DNA of 42,140 nt from an uncultured Pseudomonadota bacterium (GCA_949295025.1 CASFJK010000011.1:1-42140), one strand, 5' to 3'. Positions 25,925 through 33,724 are shown, numbered from the stretch's first letter. The notes: a model not told the origin generated them from the sequence alone. Numbers and translations: made by a program.

Positions 25925-26248
25925 CTATTTGTTGTCATCAGAATCGAGAATTACAAACTCATCAGAACCAACTAAATTTAAAACAACACGAGCTCTCTCG
26001 TCTAATAAATCTAAATCCAAACTGGAAGATGAAAGCAACTTTACTTTTTCTTCCAGTTTTATTTTTTCTTGATGATACATCTCTGCTATTTGTTTTGCTT
26101 CTGTTATTTCATTGCGCAAATACAATAGTTTAAGCAGTCCTCTATCGCCACTAATGCCATGGAAAATAAAGTACAAAGAAAGCATTGTACAGAAAATCAA
26201 GATTCCTGAATTTTTGATTCTATTCTGTATTTCGATTAAAATTCCCAT
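25925..26248 (-). CDS. FtsB/DivIC-like septum formation initiator
   Basis: Small bitopic division protein of the FtsB/DivIC family, which bridges FtsL and FtsQ at the septum. From ATG 26248 it is 107 aa: a short cytoplasmic start, one membrane helix (I-L-I-F-C-T-M-L-S-L-Y-F-I-F), a periplasmic coiled coil (~40-80) and the conserved D-L-D-L-L-D-E-R-A-R-V-V-L-N patch. AGGGG five bases upstream selects this start over the in-frame ATG at 26290. Confidence 0.85.
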   Translation of the reverse strand: MGILIEIQNRIKNSGILIFCTMLSLYFIFHGISGDRGLLKLLYLRNEITEAKQIAEMYHQEKIKLEEKVKLLSSSSLDLDLLDERARVVLNLVGSDEFVILDSDDNK

Positions 26249-26397
26249 GGTTTCCCCTATTATTCCCAAGAAAAGATAAATTTTATTCATATCAATATAT
26301 ATAAATGACCATATTTAAGTTAATAATTAGTTACAATTATAGACAAAAAATTTTTTCTATAATTTTTTATACAATAAAAAAGAATCATACATAAAGC

Positions 26398-26430
26398 AAA
26401 AACGCCGAGGATATTATCCTCAGCGTTTTA
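26398..26430 (-). terminator. Ancestral terminator of tRNA-Thr, now separated from it
   Basis: AAAACGC..GAGGATA pairs with TATCCTC..GCGTTTT with one bulged base per arm; on the minus strand it is followed by a T-rich run. It lies 18 bases beyond the truncated tRNA-Thr 3' copy, exactly where the tRNA terminator would have been before the element inserted. Confidence 0.7.
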
Positions 26431-26447
26431 AAGGGCAATTTAATTTT

Positions 26448-26495
26448 AATGGTGCCGGTTATGTGACTCGAACACACGACCCACGCATTACGAAT
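26448..26495. repeat. Left attachment site: truncated tRNA-Thr 3' end
   Basis: Matches 33761-33808 with a single difference (ATGTGAC against ATATGAC). It stops at the anticodon loop and then diverges, so it cannot fold as a tRNA. Confidence 0.9.
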
Positions 26496-26615
26496 CTCTG
26501 GGTCATCTGTTTAACAGAATTTAATTAACATATTTTTATATTGATATTTCAAATAATTGAGTTTATATTACCATTATCAGAATTTAATGCAAGTTATTTG
26601 TTTTTAATAAAAATA

Positions 26616-26634
26616 GTAGCCCCAGAGTAGCCCC
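26616..26634. promoter_or_regulatory. Left pair of integrase arm-site-like octamers
   Basis: GTAGCCCC occurs at 26616 and again 11 bases later at 26627, ending one base before the integrase ATG. The same tandem arrangement lies inside the right end (33695-33713). It may bind the integrase arm domain and could also repress its own translation or transcription. Confidence 0.55.
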
Positions 26635-26635
26635 A

Positions 26636-27844
26636 ATGAACAATACGACAAAAACACAAAACTTTACCGAAGCTTTTATCGCCCACCTACCACCTGCAGA
26701 AAAAGGCAAGCGTTATCTTGTAAAAGATGCCAAAAACCCTGCTTTATTTTGCAGAGTTACCGAACTTGGGACAAAATCTTTTGTTGTATATAAGAAATTT
26801 CAAGGAAAACCCATTAAAGCCACTTTAGGGAAACACCCTGAAATGAGCGTTCTTTCTGCACGAAAAAAAGCTGCTGAAGTACTTGCATTGTTTGCGGAAA
26901 ACAAGAATCCCAATGTTGAAAAAAGAAAATTATGCAACAACATTACCCTGAAAGACTTATTCAAAGATTACATTGAAAAACACGCAAAAGTTTACACAAA
27001 AGAGCGAACCTTAAAAGGCAATCAAGATACGTATCGCCTATATTTAAGTAAATGGAGCAACAGACAAATAAAATCCTTGTCAAAAGTTGAAATAGAATCT
27101 GCATTAATAAAACTTAATGAAACAAACGGAATTCATGCCGCCAACAAAGCTTTGACCCTACTCCGCCATGTTATAAACAAAGGTATAGAATGGGGTTTAG
27201 ACTTCCCAAATCCAACCATCGGCATAAAAAAATATCGCACACAATCAAGAGATAGATTTCTGAAACCTGAAGAACTACAGCGCTTTTTTAAAGCCCTTCA
27301 GGAAGAGCCGAATGTCATATTTAAGAATTACTTTTTGATTTCATTATACACAGGGCAAAGAAGAAGCAATGTTTTATCAATGCGTTGGGAAAACATAAAC
27401 TTTGAGCAAAATACTTGGTACATTCCCGAAACCAAGAATGGCGACCCTTTAACAGTCCCTCTTGTTTCTCAAGTGGTTGACATTCTTCAAGAGATGCCGT
27501 GTGTATCTGTATGGGTATTTCCCAGCGCGACGAGCAAATCCGGACATATTGAAGAACCGAAAAAGGCTTGGCACAAAATTTTAAAAAGAGCTCAGATTGA
27601 AAACTTAAGAATTCACGACTTAAGAAGAACTCTCGGTAGTTATCAAGCCATTGAGGGCACCAGTCTTAATATCATAGGCAAAAGCTTGGGACATAAAAGC
27701 CAACAAGCGACAGCCATATATGCAAGACTGAATCTTGACCCAGTTAGAGAATCTATGAAAAAAGCCGTTTCCTTGATGGATAAATACAAAGAAAGTGATA
27801 ATATCTCTATATTACCCCAAGAAAAAAGAGAGAAAAATGCCTAA
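26636..27844 (+). CDS. Tyrosine recombinase / integrase
   Basis: Catalyses site-specific integration and excision of the surrounding element at tRNA-Thr. The 402-aa protein has an N-terminal arm-binding domain of the DUF4102 type (~residues 10-95, with T-L-G-K-H-P-E-M-S-V), a core-binding SAM-like domain (~100-190) and a catalytic domain with R243 (T-G-Q-R-R-S-N-V-L), K267 (T-K-N-G-D), H327-x-x-R330 (H-D-L-R-R), H353 (L-G-H-K) and Tyr362 (I-Y-A-R-L). All catalytic residues are present. No Shine-Dalgarno is visible. It overlaps the KAP NTPase gene by eight bases. Confidence 0.95.
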   Translation: MNNTTKTQNFTEAFIAHLPPAEKGKRYLVKDAKNPALFCRVTELGTKSFVVYKKFQGKPIKATLGKHPEMSVLSARKKAAEVLALFAENKNPNVEKRKLCNNITLKDLFKDYIEKHAKVYTKERTLKGNQDTYRLYLSKWSNRQIKSLSKVEIESALIKLNETNGIHAANKALTLLRHVINKGIEWGLDFPNPTIGIKKYRTQSRDRFLKPEELQRFFKALQEEPNVIFKNYFLISLYTGQRRSNVLSMRWENINFEQNTWYIPETKNGDPLTVPLVSQVVDILQEMPCVSVWVFPSATSKSGHIEEPKKAWHKILKRAQIENLRIHDLRRTLGSYQAIEGTSLNIIGKSLGHKSQQATAIYARLNLDPVRESMKKAVSLMDKYKESDNISILPQEKREKNA

Positions 27845-29294
27845 AAATTACGCCAACATATATAAATTAAGCAAACAAGATTTTGAAAATGAAACCCAAA
27901 ATTTATGGGCAAATTCTATTCCCAATGCTCAAGCAAATGCAGAGATGCTTACCCAAGAAATTTGCAATGAAGAAACTCCTTTTGTGCTCTCTGTAGAAGC
28001 ACCATATGGAATGGGAAAAACATACTTTTTTACTCGGTTTTGTGAGCATCTTAAAAAAAATGGAATACCTTGTATCTATATTAGTGCGTGGGAAAATGAT
28101 TATGCTCCCTCTCCTTTTTTGTATTTGCTGAAAGAAATTCTCAATTTTTTTGATGAAGAACTTTCTCCAACAACAAAAAGCAAAATCACTACTCTTAAAA
28201 AGAAGGGTATTGAAGTTGGAAAGAAATTATTATCTTCAATATCAATACAATGTAGTGGAGTAGAAGTAAATTTGGGTTCTTTTATATCTTCTTTTTTAAA
28301 AGATACAGATGAAGTTCAACATTTCAAAAATGAGTTTTCTAAAAAAATCAAACAATTACATAAAAATGCGCCTCTTGTGATTATAGTCGATGAATTAGAC
28401 CGTTGTCGCCCAGATTATGCTCTTAAAACAATAGAAATCATGAAACACTTTTTTGACATAGACCAAGTATTTTTTATTATTCCCATCAATAAGGGGGCTA
28501 TTTCTGAGGCTGTTTCCGCTGTTTATGGGCAAACAGTAGCACGACAAGGAGAAAATTACTTGAGAAAACTTATTGATAAAGAAATTATCCTTCCTAGCCC
28601 CAACAAAGAATCCTACAAACAAATTGCTTCCTCAGTAATAACAAAAGAAAAATTAAAACTAGCTTTAGATAATGGCTTCATTGAAGACAATGACAATTAT
28701 AACGGCTTTGCAATTATTGCCGAACATTTTGGGAACTATGCGAAACAATGTGCACTTACCTTCAGAGAAACTGTACAAGTATGTGAAACCTTTATCCAAT
28801 ACGCAAACAACATTCCTCACAAAATCCATATAGAATACCTCATTTTTCTATTATGTAATAAATTTAAGAAAAATGACATACTAACAACTTCTACCCTAAC
28901 CAAAGAACACCCTTATTCAGGGGTAGATGCTCCCCGTGTCTATGGGAAAAGAAAGATTTTATGTATTAATGGTTTATTGGATGCGACAAATGGATTCCAA
29001 TATGATAGGTGGCACTTCAATTATTCACAACTTTGCCGTTCAAGTGAGAATTTTTCTAGCTACAATGAATTTTACGGATATATTGAAACATGCAGAAAAC
29101 TTATGGAAGAAGGGAAAGCCCGTGAAGGAGATAGCAGAATAAAAAATCTTACAGACGTTATCAATAAAGCAGAACAAGAAGTAAAAGAATACCAGCGCAA
29201 ATTTGGTTCTTGTGATGAAGATGAGCAAAATAAAGCTTATTATGAAAAAATTGTTGGCAACAATTTATTAATCTTCAGTTCTGAAACTCAGTAA
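27837..29294 (+). CDS. KAP-family P-loop NTPase, possible defence gene
   Basis: A 485-aa predicted NTPase. Walker A is A-P-Y-G-M-G-K-T (residues 55-62) and Walker B with the KAP signature is V-I-I-V-D-E-L-D-R-C-R-P (181-192), followed by L-K-T-I-E-I-M-K-H-F-F and a sensor-like F-F-I-I-P. Between the two motifs I see no strong membrane segments, unlike many KAP proteins. KAP NTPases are STAND/AAA-related and recur in anti-phage systems such as Qat. I chose ATG 27837 behind an AG-rich site; it overlaps the integrase end by eight bases, so translation is probably coupled. A hairpin terminator follows. Confidence 0.85.
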   Translation: MPKNYANIYKLSKQDFENETQNLWANSIPNAQANAEMLTQEICNEETPFVLSVEAPYGMGKTYFFTRFCEHLKKNGIPCIYISAWENDYAPSPFLYLLKEILNFFDEELSPTTKSKITTLKKKGIEVGKKLLSSISIQCSGVEVNLGSFISSFLKDTDEVQHFKNEFSKKIKQLHKNAPLVIIVDELDRCRPDYALKTIEIMKHFFDIDQVFFIIPINKGAISEAVSAVYGQTVARQGENYLRKLIDKEIILPSPNKESYKQIASSVITKEKLKLALDNGFIEDNDNYNGFAIIAEHFGNYAKQCALTFRETVQVCETFIQYANNIPHKIHIEYLIFLLCNKFKKNDILTTSTLTKEHPYSGVDAPRVYGKRKILCINGLLDATNGFQYDRWHFNYSQLCRSSENFSSYNEFYGYIETCRKLMEEGKAREGDSRIKNLTDVINKAEQEVKEYQRKFGSCDEDEQNKAYYEKIVGNNLLIFSSETQ

Positions 29295-29309
29295 ATAAAT
29301 ACAAACCAT

Positions 29310-29348
29310 AAGCCCCAGCCTTTTTGAGAAAAGAGCCAGGGCTTTTTT
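29310..29348 (+). terminator. Terminator of the integrase-KAP transcript
   Basis: AAGCCC (29310-29315) pairs with GGGCTT (29339-29344) with further partial pairing inside, followed by a T-run. Confidence 0.75.
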
Positions 29349-29400
29349 GACGGGGTAGTCTATCATATATACTACCGATGTAATACAGCTAAAACGCAAG

Positions 29401-30546
29401 CTATTTATTTTCCAATATACCTTTCTGACAGAAATCGTATAAAGATAACATATCTTTCATTGCATTGATGTTTGCTTGGCTTAGTTTTCTGTCTGCATAA
29501 TATTTGTTTCCATAAAATCTTATTGTTACTTGTTTGGCATTGGCAATAGCTTTTATTGTTTCTTTATACTGGTTGTATGGTAAAGAAACACTTTCCCATA
29601 TACTGCCTGCATCATTATCTCTAGATACATCTCCATAGGACAAATAAACATTGTATTTTTTATCATCAGCTTTAACTGTAAAGTTTTCAATAAATAGCCA
29701 ATCATTACTATAATAAACAATATTCCAAAACATAAGACAACGTTTTTCCTTAGGATAATATGCCAAACGCAAAAAACATTTATCTTTATATCCTTGTTTA
29801 GAATTATAACTTTGGTAAATTATTCTATCATCAAACTCATCAACTTTTTTAGAAATGTTTTTCATCAAAAATTTCAATGGATTTTCTTTTTTTTCACGCG
29901 CCATTTGCGCTTCTTTTAATTTTTTCTTCAAAACTTCTTGATGAATTTTTTCTTTCTGTTCTTTTACTGCATTTTTTTCTTTCTCTTTTATATTTTGAGA
30001 TAGATTATTTAGTTTTTCTATAAGGATATCCATTGCATTTCTTATAGCCTTTTCCCTCGCAATTAATTGAGCTTCTCTTTCTCTATACCCATAATAACAA
30101 GCTACATATTCTGTACCGATAGCATTTACCTCAATAGTATCTATCAATAAACCTCTTTTATTTTTAACTTGTGCAATAATATTGACTTCAGCTAATATCT
30201 TATCATATGGAATTCCTAAAAGGGTTAATCCTCCTAAAGATAAAAAATGCAACCCTTTGGAATCTTTATACAACGATTTTGAATAAATAGGATATTCTAT
30301 TGTTAAAAAGACATCATATTGCGATTGAGAATCATCTCGTATGCCATATTCTAATATTACTCTTTTAAACTCATCAAAACGAGATTTTAAACGCGCATAA
30401 CGCAATTCTTCACCAAAATCTCTCGGTTGTCCTATAATAAAATTATAATCAACCTTTCTTATATTGGTTTCATTTTTAGGAGTATAATGTGCACAAGAAT
30501 TTATGAACATCAAGCTAAACATTAAACAGATAATATATTTTTTCAC
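29401..30546 (-). CDS. Lipoprotein with central coiled coil, element cargo
   Basis: A 381-aa protein with a lipoprotein signal: basic start, hydrophobic I-C-L-M-F-S-L-M-F and lipobox I-N-S-C at residues ~15-18. The N-terminal mature domain (~25-175) holds beta-rich sequence with Y-D-V-F-L-T-I-E-Y and E-V-N-A-I-G-T-E-Y. A charged coiled coil follows (~180-235, many K/E), then a second domain (~240-370) with S-Y-G-D-V-S-R-D-N-D-A-G-S and V-T-I-R-F-Y-G-N-K-Y. I recognise no family. It is convergent with the KAP gene and lies 94 bases downstream of the paired small lipoprotein genes. Confidence 0.75.
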   Translation of the reverse strand: MKKYIICLMFSLMFINSCAHYTPKNETNIRKVDYNFIIGQPRDFGEELRYARLKSRFDEFKRVILEYGIRDDSQSQYDVFLTIEYPIYSKSLYKDSKGLHFLSLGGLTLLGIPYDKILAEVNIIAQVKNKRGLLIDTIEVNAIGTEYVACYYGYREREAQLIAREKAIRNAMDILIEKLNNLSQNIKEKEKNAVKEQKEKIHQEVLKKKLKEAQMAREKKENPLKFLMKNISKKVDEFDDRIIYQSYNSKQGYKDKCFLRLAYYPKEKRCLMFWNIVYYSNDWLFIENFTVKADDKKYNVYLSYGDVSRDNDAGSIWESVSLPYNQYKETIKAIANAKQVTIRFYGNKYYADRKLSQANINAMKDMLSLYDFCQKGILENK

Positions 30547-30609
30547 GTTTCCTCACATCTTGGTATTTTGAATTACAATTTGTACTATACATCATTAAAA
30601 TACAAGAAT

Positions 30610-30630
30610 AAAGGCGGAACATCCGCCTTT
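30610..30630 (-). terminator. Hairpin after the small lipoprotein pair
   Basis: AAAGGCGGA and TCCGCCTTT form a perfect 9-bp stem with a 3-base loop just beyond the stop of the second small lipoprotein gene. The downstream T-run on the minus strand is weak. Confidence 0.65.
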
Positions 30631-30640
30631 ACCAGTTAAA

Positions 30641-30991
30641 TTAATTAGCTCTTGTTTTCACCGCATCTCCGGTTACTTCCCAACCCATATTTCCATAAAT
30701 GTATGGTATCCACCAGAACCAATGTTGAACTGTTACATCTGTCATAACATTAGTATCTGTTTTTTCAAAAGCATCATTCAAAGCTGCTTCCAATCGTGGT
30801 GTTCCAGTCGGAAAGATAATTATCATATGGGCCATATCTTCGCCTTCAACATTGCGTATTCTTTGGCTTGTACCCATATCAAAATCTTGTGTTGATACAA
30901 TCTTATTGCTCAAAACAGTAAAATCACCATGATTGACTGTACAAGCTGAAAGTAACATCAAAGATACCACAGATAAAAACTTCATCTTCAT
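30641..30991 (-). CDS. Small lipoprotein, second of a paralogous pair
   Basis: A 116-aa protein with lipobox L-S-A-C (Cys at ~17). It shares N-V-E-G-E-D, G-T-P-R-L-E-A-A-L-N-D-A-F-E-K and a C-terminal G-D-A-V-K-T with the gene two bases upstream, so the two arose by tandem duplication. The Trp-rich stretch W-F-W-W-I-P-Y-I-Y-G near residue 93 is characteristic of a small lipoprotein family I have seen in other Proteobacteria but cannot name. Probably outer-membrane or periplasmic; role unknown. Confidence 0.75.
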   Translation of the reverse strand: MKMKFLSVVSLMLLSACTVNHGDFTVLSNKIVSTQDFDMGTSQRIRNVEGEDMAHMIIIFPTGTPRLEAALNDAFEKTDTNVMTDVTVQHWFWWIPYIYGNMGWEVTGDAVKTRAN

Positions 30992-30993
30992 AT

Positions 30994-31341
30994 TTAATTA
31001 CTCCCTTTTGTGTTTACAACATCACCTTTAATTTTTAAGCCAGTTTGACCGACTAAAAACCACCAACCCGTTGTGGAAACAGAAGCATCAACCATTAAAT
31101 CTCCATCACCTTTTTCCAAAGCGTCATTTAATGCTCCTTTGAGTGTTGGCTGTCCAAAGGGAATAAAAAGAAAGACAAATTTTGTATCTTCCCCTTCAAC
31201 ATTCTTTTTCTGAGGCAATTTATCGATATCAACCTTATTCAGGTTGACATTTTTATTGGATATCATTGATAAGTCTGTTAAGTGCGTTGTACATCCACTC
31301 ATGTACAAAACAGCTATCATCATCATTAAAATACGTTTCAT
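30994..31341 (-). CDS. Small lipoprotein, first of a paralogous pair
   Basis: A 115-aa protein with signal M-K-R-I-L-M-M-M-I-A-V-L-Y and lipobox M-S-G-C. It shares the N-V-E-G-E-D, G-Q-P-T-L-K-G-A-L-N-D-A-L-E-K and G-D-V-V-N-T segments with its neighbour. The downstream paralogue starts two bases after its stop, so they are one transcript. Function unknown; unusual cargo for a small integrative element. Confidence 0.75.
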   Translation of the reverse strand: MKRILMMMIAVLYMSGCTTHLTDLSMISNKNVNLNKVDIDKLPQKKNVEGEDTKFVFLFIPFGQPTLKGALNDALEKGDGDLMVDASVSTTGWWFLVGQTGLKIKGDVVNTKGSN

Positions 31342-31374
31342 TAGAACATCCTTATGCTAGCAATTAAAACAAAA

Positions 31375-31560
31375 CCCACCAAAAGGAGGTGGGCGGATGT
31401 TCAGAAACCGTATAGACATAGACGGCTCGGCTTATTCAGCTCATAGCCTTATTTAGCCGACATCCGCCCATAAAAGCAGAAGTCGGCACAATTTTAAGTC
31501 GTGTGCGCACGACTATGTCTAACAGGGTTTCTGACGCCCTAGATATACCCTTTTTGTATA
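31375..31560. other. Highly structured non-coding block, candidate origin or RNA
   Basis: Dense, nested inverted repeats: CCCACC/GGTGGG (31375/31388); GGGCGGATGT/ACATCCGCCC (31391-31400/31460-31469, perfect 10 bp); CAGAAACC/GGTTTCTG (31402-31409/31526-31533); TAGACATAG/CTATGTCTA (31413-31421/31513-31521); and a local hairpin GTCGTG-TGCG-CACGAC (31499-31514). It fills most of the 390-base gene-free stretch 31342-31731 next to the Rep-like gene. It could be a replication/transfer origin for that protein or a structured RNA. The rest of the gap holds only a terminator and AT-rich sequence. Confidence 0.6.
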
Positions 31561-31689
31561 TCCGTAAAAGAGATTAAAATGTAACAGTTTGTTTGTAAAG
31601 AAAAATCTTGAAATTTTTGAAAATTAAGCAACTCTATCGCATGTTTAATGCTCTGGAGGATAAATGTGATAAGTGATTTTTTTATAAAA

Positions 31690-31730
31690 GACAAAACCAG
31701 CGCCTTTACAGCTCTTGCTTTGCGCTGGTT
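31690..31730 (-). terminator. Terminator of the alpA-rep operon
   Basis: AACCAGCGC (31695-31703) pairs with GCGCTGGTT (31722-31730), directly after the Rep-like stop, with T-rich sequence downstream on the minus strand. Confidence 0.75.
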
Positions 31731-31731
31731 A

Positions 31732-32388
31732 TTAAATGAGATTAGAAAATTGTTTTAGATACTTATGAGCTAATTGAGTAAGTTCTCGTGAGATATAAAG
31801 TTTTCGCCTATCATTGTTCAAATCTTTTGTTATATACTCAGCCCATCCGCGTTTATCGGTAATATCTTTGAGCATAACAATATTTTTATTAAAATTGCTC
31901 TGCCTAAAATCTTTTCCAAAAGATGTCCTTTTTAATACCAATTTTATTGGTAAAATCTTCTCATCATCTGCTTCAATGATACCATGTATATGAAACTGTC
32001 GACTTTGAGTATTTTCTCCCAAATTAATTGGTGTTTCTTCCTCTAAAACAAACAAAAATTTGGGAATATATCCTAAACTGTTTTTGAGGTTGGCATTAAT
32101 TCGCCTTCGGATAAAATCGCATATCTTGCGTTTTGATGCTTTTTCCATAAAGCTAAAAGAAAAGCGAAGTGTTAAAGCCTTAAAATCATTGGCGTTGATT
32201 AATTCAAAAATCTGTTTGACTTGCTCTTTACTGTTTATCTTCTTATCCTTGGTATATATATTATATAATATAATATTATTAACTAAAGACGAAGAATTAA
32301 AAAGCCTCTTTTCAAACTCTGAGTTTTCTTGATATTCAGCCATTGCACAAGGGCTTAAAAAATTTTCCTTTTTCTCCGGCTCAGTCAT
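31732..32388 (-). CDS. HUH-like Rep/relaxase candidate
   Basis: A 218-aa protein with three features in the order seen in HUH endonucleases: a strand A-L-T-L-R-F-S (residues 71-77, like motif 1), H-I-H in Q-F-H-I-H-G-I-I-E (133-135, metal-binding motif 2) and Y-I-T-K in W-A-E-Y-I-T-K-D-L (185-188, like the catalytic Tyr motif 3 with Y-x-x-K). Such proteins nick DNA to start rolling-circle replication or transfer. It is the last gene of a three-gene operon with 8-base overlaps, and a structured block lies just downstream. The call rests on motifs only. Confidence 0.65.
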   Translation of the reverse strand: MTEPEKKENFLSPCAMAEYQENSEFEKRLFNSSSLVNNIILYNIYTKDKKINSKEQVKQIFELINANDFKALTLRFSFSFMEKASKRKICDFIRRRINANLKNSLGYIPKFLFVLEEETPINLGENTQSRQFHIHGIIEADDEKILPIKLVLKRTSFGKDFRQSNFNKNIVMLKDITDKRGWAEYITKDLNNDRRKLYISRELTQLAHKYLKQFSNLI

Positions 32389-32584
32389 TTTGACCTCGCT
32401 TTCTTAAATTGAGAAGAAGTTTTTCTTTTTGCTCTTCAGAGACTTCTCTCTTGGCATTCGGATTAAAACCCAAACGAAAAACATACAACGGACAATTTTT
32501 GCATGGGCAATGCTTTGGGTTATCATCACCACTACAATCTTGGCAATGCAGTTTAATGGCTTTCAAAGGAGTAAGATTAGTCAT
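32381..32584 (-). CDS. Small Cys-rich, zinc-finger-like phage/plasmid-type protein
   Basis: A 67-aa protein with the pattern A-I-K-L-H-C-x-x-C-S-G-x-x-x-P-x-x-C-x-C-x-x-C-P-L-Y-V-F-R-L-G-x-N-P. This Cys-x2-Cys...Cys-Pro-Leu...Arg-x-Gly-x-Asn-Pro form is common in small proteins of prophages and integrated elements and presumably binds zinc. It overlaps the genes on both sides by eight bases (AlpA-like upstream, Rep-like downstream), so the three are translationally coupled. Molecular role unknown. Confidence 0.8.
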   Translation of the reverse strand: MTNLTPLKAIKLHCQDCSGDDNPKHCPCKNCPLYVFRLGFNPNAKREVSEEQKEKLLLNLRKRGQND

Positions 32585-32768
32585 TTTCCACCTCTCTTAC
32601 AGTTCTTTGTTCCAACCATTGCTCTAAATCAGCTTTCTTATATCTGATTAAGGAGCCTACTTTGACATAAGGAATGGCATATCGGCGAGTTGTTCTCCAA
32701 ACCGCCAATGTTCCTTCTGTTACACCTAAAAATTCTGCTGCTTGTTTGTTGTTTAGATAAACGTTCAT
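32577..32768 (-). CDS. AlpA/excisionase-like helix-turn-helix protein
   Basis: A 63-aa MerR-type winged HTH of the DNA-binding helix_turn_helix_17 kind: Y-L-N-N-K-Q-A-A-E-F-L-G-V-T-E-G-T-L-A-V-W, then I-P-Y-V-K-V-G-S-L-I-R-Y-K-K-A-D-L-E-Q-W-L. Such proteins act as excisionases or activators of the integrase. ATG 32768 has an exact AAGGAG five bases upstream, which favours it over ATG 32783. It is first in the operon with the zinc-finger-like and Rep-like genes. Confidence 0.87.
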   Translation of the reverse strand: MNVYLNNKQAAEFLGVTEGTLAVWRTTRRYAIPYVKVGSLIRYKKADLEQWLEQRTVREVEND

Positions 32769-32876
32769 ACGCTCTCCTTCCATAAAAATTTTTAACTGAG
32801 TTTAATATACCTCAATTCAAAACTCATTTAAGGGAACATTCGGAATGAATTTTAGAGCGCGAATATAGTCTTTTTT

Positions 32877-33668
32877 TTATAACTCTCTGTTTTTACGCTT
32901 ATATTCGATATACTTTCGACGTGTCGTATTAAGTAATTTTTTTATTGAATCTTCATCCTTTATGTTAATATCGTCATCTGTATTGTGAAAAAGTAGATTT
33001 ACAACATCTGCAATGTGGCGATACATACTTTTTATATGAATCTTTTGTACCAGATAAAGGTAAAGAACTTTCGTAAAATAAATTTCAGCATGATTGGGAA
33101 TATTTCTTTTTCTTGAAATTGGGTGATTAATGAGCTCATGTGCTATATGAAACTCTAAAGATTCACTCATACTTTTCTCAAGCATACCAATAAATACACT
33201 CATTTTTTTGCTTTTGGTAATGTATTCATTAAAATCTTCTATTGTAAAATATTCCTTTCCTGCAAACTTTGCCTCGTAAGTAGCTTTTTCTATCAAGTCC
33301 TGACATAAACCTATGGTCGATAAATTTTGAATTATTGCACTTAATTGTTTTTGCATCTGTTGGCTTTTTTTATAAATATCTTTTACCAATTTCAAGACTT
33401 CTTCATTATAAAAAAATCCATAACCTGCCTTAAACGGAGTTATGAACAATGCTCTAAAAAACATGATTGCGCCATCTTTATCTTTTTTTACAAGTTCCTG
33501 CCAAAAAGAAGAAGCTTCCGGATTTGTTAAAAGAGGAAGATAAAAATCGTCATTATCATACTCTCCCGTAGCAGTAATGTCATCACAGCTTACACTCAGA
33601 ATTTCCTTTGGGAAACCTTTAAAATACTTTACATTGTTTATATCGAATGCTTTGCCTAATCTTTTCAT
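32877..33668 (-). CDS. Hypothetical protein, element cargo
   Basis: A 263-aa soluble, largely helical protein that I do not recognise. Its N-terminal third has P-L-L-T-N-P-E-A-S-S-F-W-Q-E-L and a hydrophobic F-F-R-A-L-F-I-T-P-F-K-A-G-Y-G-F-F; the middle has long amphipathic helices; the C terminus is very basic (T-R-R-K-Y-I-E-Y-K-R-K-N-R-E-L), which could contact nucleic acid. It begins 27 bases from the right arm-like repeats, 93 bases upstream of the AlpA-like gene and in the same direction, so it is placed like an early regulatory or replication gene. Confidence 0.65.
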   Translation of the reverse strand: MKRLGKAFDINNVKYFKGFPKEILSVSCDDITATGEYDNDDFYLPLLTNPEASSFWQELVKKDKDGAIMFFRALFITPFKAGYGFFYNEEVLKLVKDIYKKSQQMQKQLSAIIQNLSTIGLCQDLIEKATYEAKFAGKEYFTIEDFNEYITKSKKMSVFIGMLEKSMSESLEFHIAHELINHPISRKRNIPNHAEIYFTKVLYLYLVQKIHIKSMYRHIADVVNLLFHNTDDDINIKDEDSIKKLLNTTRRKYIEYKRKNREL

Positions 33669-33694
33669 ATTTTTAACCTTATTTAATAAAAAAG

Positions 33695-33713
33695 GTAGCC
33701 CAACGGTAGCCCC
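33695..33713. promoter_or_regulatory. Right pair of integrase arm-site-like octamers
   Basis: GTAGCCCA at 33695 and GTAGCCCC at 33706, period 11 bases, same orientation as the pair at 26616-26634 next to the left end. Confidence 0.55.
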
Positions 33714-33724
33714 AGATAAAATTC

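Noticed and set aside
26451-26523. A second tRNA-Thr gene at the left end of the element
   Set aside because: Homology stops in the anticodon loop; the D arm and the 5' acceptor strand are absent, so it is only an attachment-site copy.
31666-31758. 30-codon GTG-started ORF on the plus strand with a GGAGG site, overlapping the end of the Rep-like gene
   Set aside because: The Shine-Dalgarno spacing is good, but the ORF runs through a terminator stem and antisense to rep; without conservation it is probably chance, though a small hydrophobic peptide cannot be excluded.
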